A stretch of 5,565 nucleotides of DNA from a bacterium (lineage in GTDB: Bacteria > Krumholzibacteriota > Krumholzibacteria > LZORAL124-64-63): the NCBI GenBank assembly GCA_021767885.1, contig JAASSM010000156.1, positions 1 to 5,565 of the forward strand. Direction: 5' to 3'. Below are positions 1 to 5,565 of this stretch, piece by piece. The position numbers were made by a program, and so were the translations under genes. The first letter of the stretch is position 1. Each line of letters begins with the position of its first letter. Under the pieces are notes generated by a model. It was not told where the DNA came from, did no database searches, and was given only the letters and a program-made list of their open reading frames with translations.

Positions 1-234
1 CGCTTCGGCAAGAGCCTGCTGGTCTTCGCGCTGCGCTGGGTCCTGGAGACGGGCACCGAGATCGCCATCTGGGGCGGCCGCCGCCCCGAGCAGATGGAAC
101 CCCTGCAGGAGGTGTGGGGCTGGTCCCTGGATGCGGCCACCCTGGCGGCGGTGGACTCCATCCTCGCCGAGCACGTCCCGCACCCGGTGGGGCCGGAGTT
201 CATGGCCCCGCCCACGGGGCTGGCCGGAGCCTGA
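1..234 (+). CDS. Aldo/keto reductase, C-terminal fragment (5' end outside window)
   Basis: Frame 1 is open from the left edge to a TGA at 232-234, giving 77 residues of a C-terminus. Visible features are a helix with ALRWVLETG, a strand with IAIWGG, then GGRRPEQMEPL, WSLDAATLAAVDSI and a final PVGPEFMAPP. In aldo/keto reductases the segment after the last TIM-barrel strand, with the form GxRxPEQ, helps bind the phosphate of NADP(H). The closing D/H-PVGPEFM tail is also common in bacterial members, so the family call is good. These are soluble cytoplasmic NAD(P)H-dependent oxidoreductases acting on aldehydes, ketones or sugars. The catalytic Asp/Tyr/Lys/His residues lie in the missing part, so substrate and subfamily cannot be told. 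The C-terminus looks intact. It converges on the efflux permease gene with 3 bases between the stops, and no functional link to the pump is evident. Confidence 0.9.
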   Translation, partial: RFGKSLLVFALRWVLETGTEIAIWGGRRPEQMEPLQEVWGWSLDAATLAAVDSILAEHVPHPVGPEFMAPPTGLAGA

Positions 235-237
235 TCG

Positions 238-3200
238 TCAGTCGGCCCGCGTGGCTCGCCGCGCCCGCCGACGCTCCTGCCAGCCATGGGCCAGCTCGTA
301 GATGCACGGCGTCAGGTAGAGCGTCAGCCAGGTGGCGATGGTCAGGCCGCCGATGATGGTGATGGCCAGCGGCCGCTGGATCTGCTCGCCCGTGCCCAGG
401 CCGATGCCCATGGGCACCATGGCCAGCACCGTGGTCAGCGTGGTCATCAGGATGGGTCGGAAGCGCAGTTCGCCGGCCTCCAGGACGGCCTCGCGCACCG
501 TGCGCCCCTCCGCGTACCGCAGGCGGCGGATGGTGGCCACCTTGACGATGGCGTCGTTGACCGCGATGCCGAGCAACGCGATCAGGCCGATGAGCGAGAT
601 GATGTTCAGGGTCTGGCCGGTGATCATCAGGGTGATCACCGCCCCCATGACGCCGATGGGCAGCACCGCGGCGATGATCAGGGGGTCGAGGAAGCTCTCG
701 AACTGGGCGGCGAGGATCATGTAGACCAGCAGCGCCGAGAGCGCCAGGGCCCAGGCCCGATCCCGGAAGCTGCGGTCGATCTCCTCCTGCTCGCCGCCGG
801 TGACGAACACCAGGCCGGCGGGTCGCTCCACCTGGTCGAGGATGGGCATCACGTCGGTCCAGACCTCGTCCACGCCACGGCCCTGGACGTCGCCCGAGAT
901 GGTGATCTGACGCCGCTGGTCGCGGCGGACGATCTCGCGGACCGGCCGTTCCACCTCCTGGGAGACGAAGGTCCCCAGGGTGACGGTCTTGCCGCCGGGC
1001 AGGGTGACGGGCGACGCGAGGACCTCGTCCAGGTCCTGCCGCTGGTCGCGGGGCAGGCGCACGGCGATGTCGATGCGGCGGTCGATCTCGTTGAACTGGG
1101 TGGCCACCGAGCCCTGGATGCGGCCGCGCAGCTCCTGGGCCACGAACTCCGGCTCGATGCCGTAGCGCAGGGCGGTCTCGCGGTCCAGGCTCAGCCGCAG
1201 GGTGGGGTTGCCCAGGACGCGGTCCATCTCCAGGTCCGTCAGGCCGGCCACCGCCTCCAGCCGCGGCACCAGCGCGCTGGCGATCCGGCGCGCGTCGCCG
1301 GGATTCTCCGAGACCACGCCGAGGGTGAAGGGGGCCTCGCCGCTGGCCAGGATCTCGCCCAGGCCGATGCCCTCGTCGCGGAAGGTCCAGACCGCGCCCT
1401 CCAGCCGCTCCAGCCGGGTCTGCAGCAGGCTCTTGACCGCGTCCATGTCCTGCTGGCCGTGCCGCGAGGGCTCGAGGATCACCCGGATGCGGGCCACGTT
1501 GGGCGCGGTGTACTCCTTGAGGCTGGCCAGGGTCTTCTCCGTCTGCCCCACCTGGGTGTAGACGGTGTGCACCCGGGGACGACCCTGCAGGAAGGCGGCC
1601 AGGTCGGCCGCGATCTCGTCCGCGCCCTCCACCGGCGTGCCGGCGGGCAGTTCCAGGTGCACGGAGAAGTCGCCCTGGTTGCGATCCGGCAGGAAGGTCT
1701 TGCGCATGCCCGAGCCGATCCAGACGGTGGCGCCCAGGCCCAGCACCAGCAGCGTCAGGAAGATGGCCTTGTGGTCCAGGACCCAGGGCAGCCGGCCGTG
1801 GTAGGCGCCGCGCCAGGCCTCGAGCACCCGGATGCCGGGGCGGAAGATCCACGCCGGGCGGGCCTGCGGACGCAGCAGGTAGGCCGACAGCATGGGCTGC
1901 AGGATGAGCGCGGCCAGGATGGACACCAGCAGGGAGAAGGTGACCGTCAGGGCCTGATCGCGGAAGAACTCGCCGGCGATGCCCGGCACGTAGATCACGG
2001 GGAAGAACACCGCCACGGTGGTCAGCGTGGCGGCCACCACGGGGGAGGCCACCTCGCCGGCCGCGCGAGCGCACACGCCGGGCACGTCCTCGCTGCCCTT
2101 GCGCAGGCCCAGCCGACGCAGGTGCCGGTTGATGTTCTCCAGCACCACGATGGAGTTGTCCACGAGCATGCCCGCCGCCAGCGAGAGGCCGCCGAGGGAC
2201 ATGAGGTTGAGGTTCACGTCGCCGAAGTCCAGCAGCGCGAAGGTGGTGATGATGGACACCGGGATGGCCAGACCCACCACCAGGGGGCTGCGCCAGTCGG
2301 CCAGGAAGAAGAAGAGCACCAGGAAGGCCAGGCCCGCGCCGTAGAGCAGCGACTGTTGCAGGCCCTCCACCGACGCGGAGACGTAGTCGGCGTCGCGGTA
2401 GACGAAGCGGGCGGAGAAGTCGGCGTACTGATCGCCCAGGATCTCCAGGACGCGGTCCACCTCCGCGGTGGCCTCGATGGTGTTCTTGCCCACCTCCTTG
2501 TAGAGATGCAGCGCCACCACCTCGTGGTCGCCCAGGTAGGTGAGGCCCTCCGGGTCCTTGACGGTGTCGATGACCCGGGCGACGTCGCCCACGGTGATGC
2601 CCGGGCCGGCGGCGGGGATCTCGGTCTCGCGGATCTCCTGCAGGCCCTCGAACTCGCCCAGGATGCGCAGCGGGAGGTAGAGCGGGCCCTTGCGGATGCG
2701 GCCGCCGGGGAAGTTCACGTTGGCCACGCGCAGGGCGGTGGCCAGGTTCTCGATGGTCAGGCCGTAGAGGCGCAGCTTCTCGAAGTCCGGCTGCACCAGG
2801 ATCTCCCGCTCGGCGCCGCCGATCACCTCGGCCTGGCTGATGCCGTCGATCTGTTCCATGGCCGGCTTGACCACCTCGCGGGCGAAGTCGGTCATCTCGC
2901 GCAGCGGGTCCTCGCCCTCGAGCACCAGGATGGCGATGGGGCGGGCCGACGGATCCCAGCGCAGGATCAGGGGGCGGTCCGCCACCTCGGGGAAGTCGTC
3001 CCGGTAGGCCACCTGGTCCACGGCCTCGCGCAGGTGCAGGTTGGCGAAGTCCATGTCCGTGCCCCAGTCGTACTGCACGGTGATGGTGGAGACGCCCTCG
3101 CGGGTCCGCGACACCACCCGGCGCACGCCCTCCTGGCCGGCGATCACCTCCTCCAGCGGTTCGGTGACCAGGCGCACGAGGTCGTCCGCCGGGGTGTCGG

Positions 3201-3348
3201 CGTAGTTGGTGATCACCGTCAGGTTGGGATAGTTGATGGCCGGCAGCAGGTCCAGGGCCAGGCGGTTCTTGCCCAGCCAGCCCAGGATCACCAGGCCGAT
3301 GAAGATCATGAGCACCGCGACGGGGCGCCGGACGGCGGCCCGGATCAT
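238..3348 (-). CDS. RND efflux pump inner-membrane permease (HAE-1-like)
   Basis: This gene encodes 1036 residues, the usual size for a proton-driven RND efflux permease, the trimeric inner-membrane part of a tripartite pump. The layout is typical: TM1 at about 9-26, a periplasmic porter domain to about 330, TM2-6 at about 334-490, TM7 at about 527-546, a second periplasmic domain to about 860, and TM8-12 at about 866-1015. Family motifs include GMLVDNSIVVLENINRH at 393-409 (TM4), GIAVNDAIVKV at 927-937 (TM10) and RPILMTTLTT at 964-973 (TM11). The relay differs from AcrB: D397 is followed by N398, and N931 stands where AcrB has Lys940. N931 to T969 is 38 residues, as for AcrB Lys940 to Thr978, so the alignment is firm. 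The start is the ATG overlapping the adaptor's stop, preceded by GGAGG. The same frame stays open much further upstream, but that part is out of frame with the real adaptor gene. Substrate is unknown; heavy-metal export is less likely. Confidence 0.95.
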   Translation of the reverse strand: MIRAAVRRPVAVLMIFIGLVILGWLGKNRLALDLLPAINYPNLTVITNYADTPADDLVRLVTEPLEEVIAGQEGVRRVVSRTREGVSTITVQYDWGTDMDFANLHLREAVDQVAYRDDFPEVADRPLILRWDPSARPIAILVLEGEDPLREMTDFAREVVKPAMEQIDGISQAEVIGGAEREILVQPDFEKLRLYGLTIENLATALRVANVNFPGGRIRKGPLYLPLRILGEFEGLQEIRETEIPAAGPGITVGDVARVIDTVKDPEGLTYLGDHEVVALHLYKEVGKNTIEATAEVDRVLEILGDQYADFSARFVYRDADYVSASVEGLQQSLLYGAGLAFLVLFFFLADWRSPLVVGLAIPVSIITTFALLDFGDVNLNLMSLGGLSLAAGMLVDNSIVVLENINRHLRRLGLRKGSEDVPGVCARAAGEVASPVVAATLTTVAVFFPVIYVPGIAGEFFRDQALTVTFSLLVSILAALILQPMLSAYLLRPQARPAWIFRPGIRVLEAWRGAYHGRLPWVLDHKAIFLTLLVLGLGATVWIGSGMRKTFLPDRNQGDFSVHLELPAGTPVEGADEIAADLAAFLQGRPRVHTVYTQVGQTEKTLASLKEYTAPNVARIRVILEPSRHGQQDMDAVKSLLQTRLERLEGAVWTFRDEGIGLGEILASGEAPFTLGVVSENPGDARRIASALVPRLEAVAGLTDLEMDRVLGNPTLRLSLDRETALRYGIEPEFVAQELRGRIQGSVATQFNEIDRRIDIAVRLPRDQRQDLDEVLASPVTLPGGKTVTLGTFVSQEVERPVREIVRRDQRRQITISGDVQGRGVDEVWTDVMPILDQVERPAGLVFVTGGEQEEIDRSFRDRAWALALSALLVYMILAAQFESFLDPLIIAAVLPIGVMGAVITLMITGQTLNIISLIGLIALLGIAVNDAIVKVATIRRLRYAEGRTVREAVLEAGELRFRPILMTTLTTVLAMVPMGIGLGTGEQIQRPLAITIIGGLTIATWLTLYLTPCIYELAHGWQERRRARRATRAD

Positions 3349-3360
3349 CGGCTCGCCTCC
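3345..3360 (-). promoter_or_regulatory. Ribosome binding site and ATGA translational coupling of adaptor and permease
   Basis: The adaptor's TGA and the permease's ATG share the four bases ATGA (minus strand, 3348 to 3345). A strong Shine-Dalgarno GGAGG lies at 3360-3356, inside the last adaptor codons, with a 7-base spacer to the ATG. This fixes the permease start and points to one bicistronic mRNA with coupled translation, which would keep the two pump parts in ratio. The sequence shows the overlap and the site; the coupling is inferred. Confidence 0.85.
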
Positions 3361-4679
3361 GCGTCGGCCCCGGCCGCGGCGAAGGCCCAGCGGTTCTGCG
3401 ACGCGACCTGCTGGCGCACCCGGATGAGCGCCTCGTGGCTGAGGGTGAGGTGGTCGCTGACCACCACCTCCTCGCCGGGCGCCAGGCTGCCGCCGGAGTG
3501 GACCTGGAGGATCTCCACCCAGTGGTCGTTCTCCAGGCCGGTGGTGACGTAGAGCCACTGGGCGCGATCGCCGTTGCGCTTGAAGACCAGGGGGCGGTCG
3601 TCGCGGACCAGGATCGCGGCCTTTGGCACCATCAGGCGGTCGGGGTGCACGAAGCCCGCGATCTCCGCACGGCAGAACATGCCGGGCCGGAAGCGGCCGT
3701 CGGCGTTCTCGAAGCGGATGATCACCTCGCAGGTGCGGCTGTCGGGGTCGAGGGTGGGGGAGATGACGTCCACCGCGGCGAGCAGGGTGTCGCGCACCGC
3801 CGGCACCGCGACGCGCACCGGGCGGCCGGTCTGCAGGTCGGCGAGGTCGGCCTCCAGGACGTTGACCACGGCCTCGAGGTTCTGGTTGTCGTAGAGCGAG
3901 CAGACGGTCTGGCCGGTGGAGATGATCTCGCCCACCACCACCTGGCGACCCTGGACCACGCCGGTGAACGGGGCGCGGATCTCGGTGTACTCCAGGTTCA
4001 GGCGCGCGCGTTCCTCGGCCAGGCGGGCGTCGGCCAGGCCGGTGCGCTGCTGGAAGACCTCCTGGCGGAAGGCGCCCTTCTCCAGGGCCTGCATCTCCAG
4101 CTCGAGGCGCCGGACCTCGAACTCGCGGTCGGTGAGGTTGCCGCGCCGGTGGAGGGTCTCGAGATCGGCCAGGCGCTGCTCGTAGGCCCGCAGCGCATCC
4201 ATGTCCATCTCGAAGGTGTCCTGCTCGGCCGCCACCTGGCTGAGCGCCTGGAGGTGGTCGTAGCGGCTCTTCTCCAGGTCCAGGCGGTACTCGCGGGGGT
4301 CGATGCGGGCCAGGAGCTGCCCCTGGCGGACCTGGTCGCCGTCGCGCACCAGGACCTCGATCAGCCGGCCGCCCACCTTGGCCTTGACTTCCAGCGAGCG
4401 CGGCGTGCGGATGGCGCCGTCGGCGTAGATGCTCTCCACCAGCTCGCCGCGCACCACCTGGCCGGTGTTCACGCGGATGGCCTTCTCCTGGGCCGGCTCC
4501 TCGGCCTCCTCGCTGGCCGCCGCGTCGCCCGCGGCGGCCGCGCTGTCGGCGGCCGCGCCGTCGCCCCCGTCGCCGGTGCAGGCGCCCAGGACCAGCAGGA
4601 GGAGGAGGCTCGCGAGCGGGAGCAGGTGGCGCGCCCGGGCGCGTCGCGCGGGGGAAGGGGAACCGGAGCAGGCAGGCAT
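3345..4679 (-). CDS. RND efflux periplasmic adaptor (membrane fusion protein), predicted lipoprotein
   Basis: This gene encodes 444 residues that would bridge the inner-membrane permease and an outer-membrane channel. The N-terminus is a lipoprotein signal: an Arg-rich n-region (12-17), a Leu-rich core (19-31) and lipobox LGAC with the lipidated Cys at 34. An Ala/Gly/Asp/Glu-rich linker (about 35-65) follows. Next come the first lipoyl half-motif (about 97-128, with VKAKVGGRL and GDQVRQGQLLARID), a coiled-coil alpha-hairpin (about 130-228, tip near RRGNLTDREF at 178-187) and the second lipoyl half (about 229-262, with IRAPFTGVV). A beta-barrel (about 266-345, with FRPGMFCRAEI) and a membrane-proximal domain (about 346-425, with VPKAAILV and LAPGEEVVV) complete it. 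Order and length fit the AcrA/HlyD family. The start is the ATG at 4679 with GAGGTG upstream. It lies first in the operon, overlapping the permease by 4 bases. No metal-binding His/Met cluster marks it as CusB-like, so the substrate is unknown. Confidence 0.94.
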   Translation of the reverse strand: MPACSGSPSPARRARARHLLPLASLLLLLVLGACTGDGGDGAAADSAAAAGDAAASEEAEEPAQEKAIRVNTGQVVRGELVESIYADGAIRTPRSLEVKAKVGGRLIEVLVRDGDQVRQGQLLARIDPREYRLDLEKSRYDHLQALSQVAAEQDTFEMDMDALRAYEQRLADLETLHRRGNLTDREFEVRRLELEMQALEKGAFRQEVFQQRTGLADARLAEERARLNLEYTEIRAPFTGVVQGRQVVVGEIISTGQTVCSLYDNQNLEAVVNVLEADLADLQTGRPVRVAVPAVRDTLLAAVDVISPTLDPDSRTCEVIIRFENADGRFRPGMFCRAEIAGFVHPDRLMVPKAAILVRDDRPLVFKRNGDRAQWLYVTTGLENDHWVEILQVHSGGSLAPGEEVVVSDHLTLSHEALIRVRQQVASQNRWAFAAAGADAEASR

Positions 4680-4683
4680 GAGG

Positions 4684-4689
4684 CACCTC
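4684..4689 (-). promoter_or_regulatory. Ribosome binding site of the adaptor gene
   Basis: The minus strand reads GAGGTG at 4689-4684, with the GAGG core 6 bases before the ATG at 4679. It supports that start. The site is part of the small palindrome GAGGTGCCTC (4689-4680) directly before the ATG; the loop is too short for a stable hairpin of its own. Confidence 0.7.
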
Positions 4690-4721
4690 GCGTCGGGGGG
4701 ATGGCGGGTGGATCCTTGCGC

Positions 4722-4749
4722 ATGTTACCGGGCCGGCGACCGCTGGCAA
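4722..4749 (-). promoter_or_regulatory. Candidate sigma70-type promoter of the efflux operon
   Basis: The minus strand carries TTGCCA (4749-4744, 5 of 6 to the TTGACA consensus), a 16-base spacer (4743-4728) and TAACAT (4727-4722, 4 of 6 to TATAAT, with the key TA and final T kept). The predicted start of transcription is near 4715, which would leave a leader of about 36 bases containing the GAGGTG ribosome binding site. AT-rich hexamers are scarce in such GC-rich DNA, and this pair falls in the only intergenic gap ahead of the operon. The -35 box lies in the loop of the inverted repeat at 4728-4768, and the spacer is exactly one of its arms. This is a match by eye, and the organism's promoter consensus is unknown. 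Confidence 0.45.
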
Positions 4750-4768
4750 GTCGCGATCGGCGGCCCGG
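4728..4768 (-). repeat. Long GC-rich inverted repeat (candidate terminator or operator) between propeller gene and efflux operon
   Basis: Two 16-base arms (4768-4753 and 4743-4728) flank a 9-base loop GACTTGCCA on the minus strand. As minus-strand RNA, 15 of 16 positions pair, one of them as a G-U wobble, with a single C-C mismatch. The stem begins 3 bases after the TGA of the propeller gene, where a terminator would sit. However, the bases after it read TAACATGCGC with no U-tract, so it is not a standard intrinsic terminator. It could end or stabilise the upstream transcript, or, as DNA, be an operator, because it covers the -35 box and spacer of the candidate promoter. The structure is seen directly; its role is inferred. 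Confidence 0.7.
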
Positions 4769-4771
4769 GGG

Positions 4772-5565
4772 TCAGAACTCCTCGTAGCAGACCACCTCGA
4801 GCACCGGGGCGGCCTGGTTGTCCGAGGCGATGCCCTGCTGGCCCAGCCAGGCATCGAGATCGCCGCGGACCAGGGCCAGCCGGCCGTCGCGCAGCAGGTA
4901 GACGCGGTCGCGATCGGGGTCGCCCGGGATCTCCAGGACCACCTGCTCGCCGAAGCGGCCGTCGGCGCCGAAGACGTCGAAGACGGCGAAGGCGCCGTCG
5001 GGCACGGCGTTGGCCGCCGAGCGCACCCAGATCGAGCCGTCGGGCCGGATGTCCAGGCTGGTGATCGCCGGTTCGTGGTCCTCGACGGTCACGCCTCGCA
5101 GCGGCACGCCGTACTCGGCGCCGATGCCCTCGTGGAGCTTGGTCGCCACGGAGCGCTGCTGCGCGGTGCGTCCGGGGATGCTCGCCTGGCGAGTGAACTC
5201 CCGCAGCACCGTGCCGTCGGGCGCCTGGACGCGGACGCGGTAGCGGTCGCGATCGGGCGCGGTGTAGACGTTGCCGGCCGCGTCGGCAGCCATGCGGCCG
5301 AGCCAGACGAAGTCCATGGCGGCCTCGTCGAGGCGGAAGTCGGAGAAGTCGATGGCGTAGTCCTTCTCCAGGTACACGGTCTGCTCGCGGCCGTCGGTGT
5401 CGCAGAGCGAGAGGAAGAAGGTCTGCCCGGCCTGAGGGCCCCCGCCCTGGAGCATCCGGATGCCGGCGAGCAGCATGCCCTGCGGAGCGGGGCGTCCCGC
5501 CACCACCACGGTGAAGGTGGCCTGGGCCGTGGCGGGCTGGTACTGCGCCCCGCCGGCAGGCGTGC
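4772..5565 (-). CDS. Beta-propeller-like protein of unknown function, C-terminal fragment (start outside window)
   Basis: The frame is open from the right edge to a TGA at 4774-4772, giving 263 residues. A GTG at 5509 could be called as a start, but the frame continues upstream with ordinary codons and no good ribosome binding site was seen there, so I treat the gene as cut by the window. Numbering from the edge, blade-like repeats are visible: GRMAADAAGNVY (89-100) with RYRVRVQAPDG (107-117), then ITSLDIRPDGSIWV (167-180) with AVFDVFGADGRF (193-204), then DRVYLLRDGRLALV (219-232). The pattern of hydrophobic strand, D/PDG turn, I/V-Y/W-V strand and F/V-xx-DG is typical of NHL/six-bladed beta-propeller proteins (Pfam 6-bladed propeller type, often lipoproteins or exported). 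No catalytic motif is seen and the function is unknown. It lies 92 bases upstream of the adaptor on the same strand, but the inverted repeat and promoter between suggest a separate unit. Confidence 0.65.
   Translation of the reverse strand, partial: TPAGGAQYQPATAQATFTVVVAGRPAPQGMLLAGIRMLQGGGPQAGQTFFLSLCDTDGREQTVYLEKDYAIDFSDFRLDEAAMDFVWLGRMAADAAGNVYTAPDRDRYRVRVQAPDGTVLREFTRQASIPGRTAQQRSVATKLHEGIGAEYGVPLRGVTVEDHEPAITSLDIRPDGSIWVRSAANAVPDGAFAVFDVFGADGRFGEQVVLEIPGDPDRDRVYLLRDGRLALVRGDLDAWLGQQGIASDNQAAPVLEVVCYEEF

Noticed and set aside
217..248. Possible stem of 8 pairs (217-224 with 241-248) as a shared terminator of the convergent genes
   Set aside because: Two of the pairs are G-U on the plus strand and become C-A mismatches on the minus strand, the loop is 16 bases and there is no U-tract. 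It is too weak to call.
200..2074. Open frame of 624 codons on the minus strand in another frame of the permease
   Set aside because: It has a shadow composition (Arg, Gly, Pro, His, Ala) and overlaps the real permease in the same direction. Programmed frameshifting is not needed, as the main frame is intact.
286..3552. Open frame of 1088 codons on the plus strand, antisense to the permease
   Set aside because: It is the mirror of the GC-rich codon pattern of the real gene. Its product is unusually rich in Gly, His, Asp, Gln and Ala with no domain or membrane segment, while the minus strand encodes a textbook RND permease.
3435..4787. Open frame of 450 codons on the plus strand, antisense to the adaptor
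   Set aside because: It has low-complexity composition and no motif, and it covers a well-supported adaptor gene plus the intergenic region. It is explained by high GC.
3349..4854. Upstream extension of the permease frame, which would give a protein of 1538 residues
   Set aside because: The extra 500 residues are Arg/Pro/Gly-rich noise out of frame with the adaptor. The GGAGG site and ATGA overlap fix the start at 3348.
1..5565. Search for a mobile element, CRISPR array, tRNA/rRNA or defence system
   Set aside because: No direct repeat arrays, transposase or integrase motifs, RNA gene signatures or defence domains were recognised. The composition is even across the window.

Overview
The window is about 5.6 kb of very GC-rich DNA (around 70% by eye) with almost no non-coding space. 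It looks like chromosomal DNA of a two-membrane (Gram-negative-type) bacterium: it encodes an RND efflux pump whose periplasmic adaptor carries a lipoprotein signal. The phylum cannot be fixed from the sequence. The high GC, together with a six-bladed-propeller-like protein of a kind common in the FCB group and related lineages (Gemmatimonadota, Krumholzibacteriota, Eisenbacteria), makes such a lineage plausible, at low confidence.

Layout, left to right. (1) Positions 1-234, plus strand: the last 77 codons of an aldo/keto reductase. (2) Positions 238-3348, minus strand: a complete 1036-residue RND inner-membrane permease of the drug/solvent efflux (HAE-1-like) class, convergent with the reductase and separated from it by only 3 bases. 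(3) Positions 3345-4679, minus strand: a complete 444-residue lipoprotein-type membrane fusion (adaptor) protein, upstream of the permease in the same operon and joined to it by a 4-base ATGA stop/start overlap. (4) Positions 4680-4771: a 92-base intergenic segment holding a ribosome binding site, a plausible sigma70-type promoter and a long GC-rich inverted repeat that overlaps that promoter. (5) Positions 4772-5565, minus strand: the C-terminal 263 codons of a beta-propeller-like protein of unknown function, running off the right edge.

The adaptor and the permease would form two of the three parts of a tripartite efflux pump. No outer-membrane factor (TolC-like) gene is present, so it must lie outside the window or be shared. 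The reductase and the propeller protein show no evident functional link to the pump.

No mobile element, CRISPR array, tRNA or rRNA was seen. I do not see a novel multi-gene system here. The points most worth a second look are the overlapping hairpin and promoter ahead of the pump operon, and the altered proton-relay residues of the permease.
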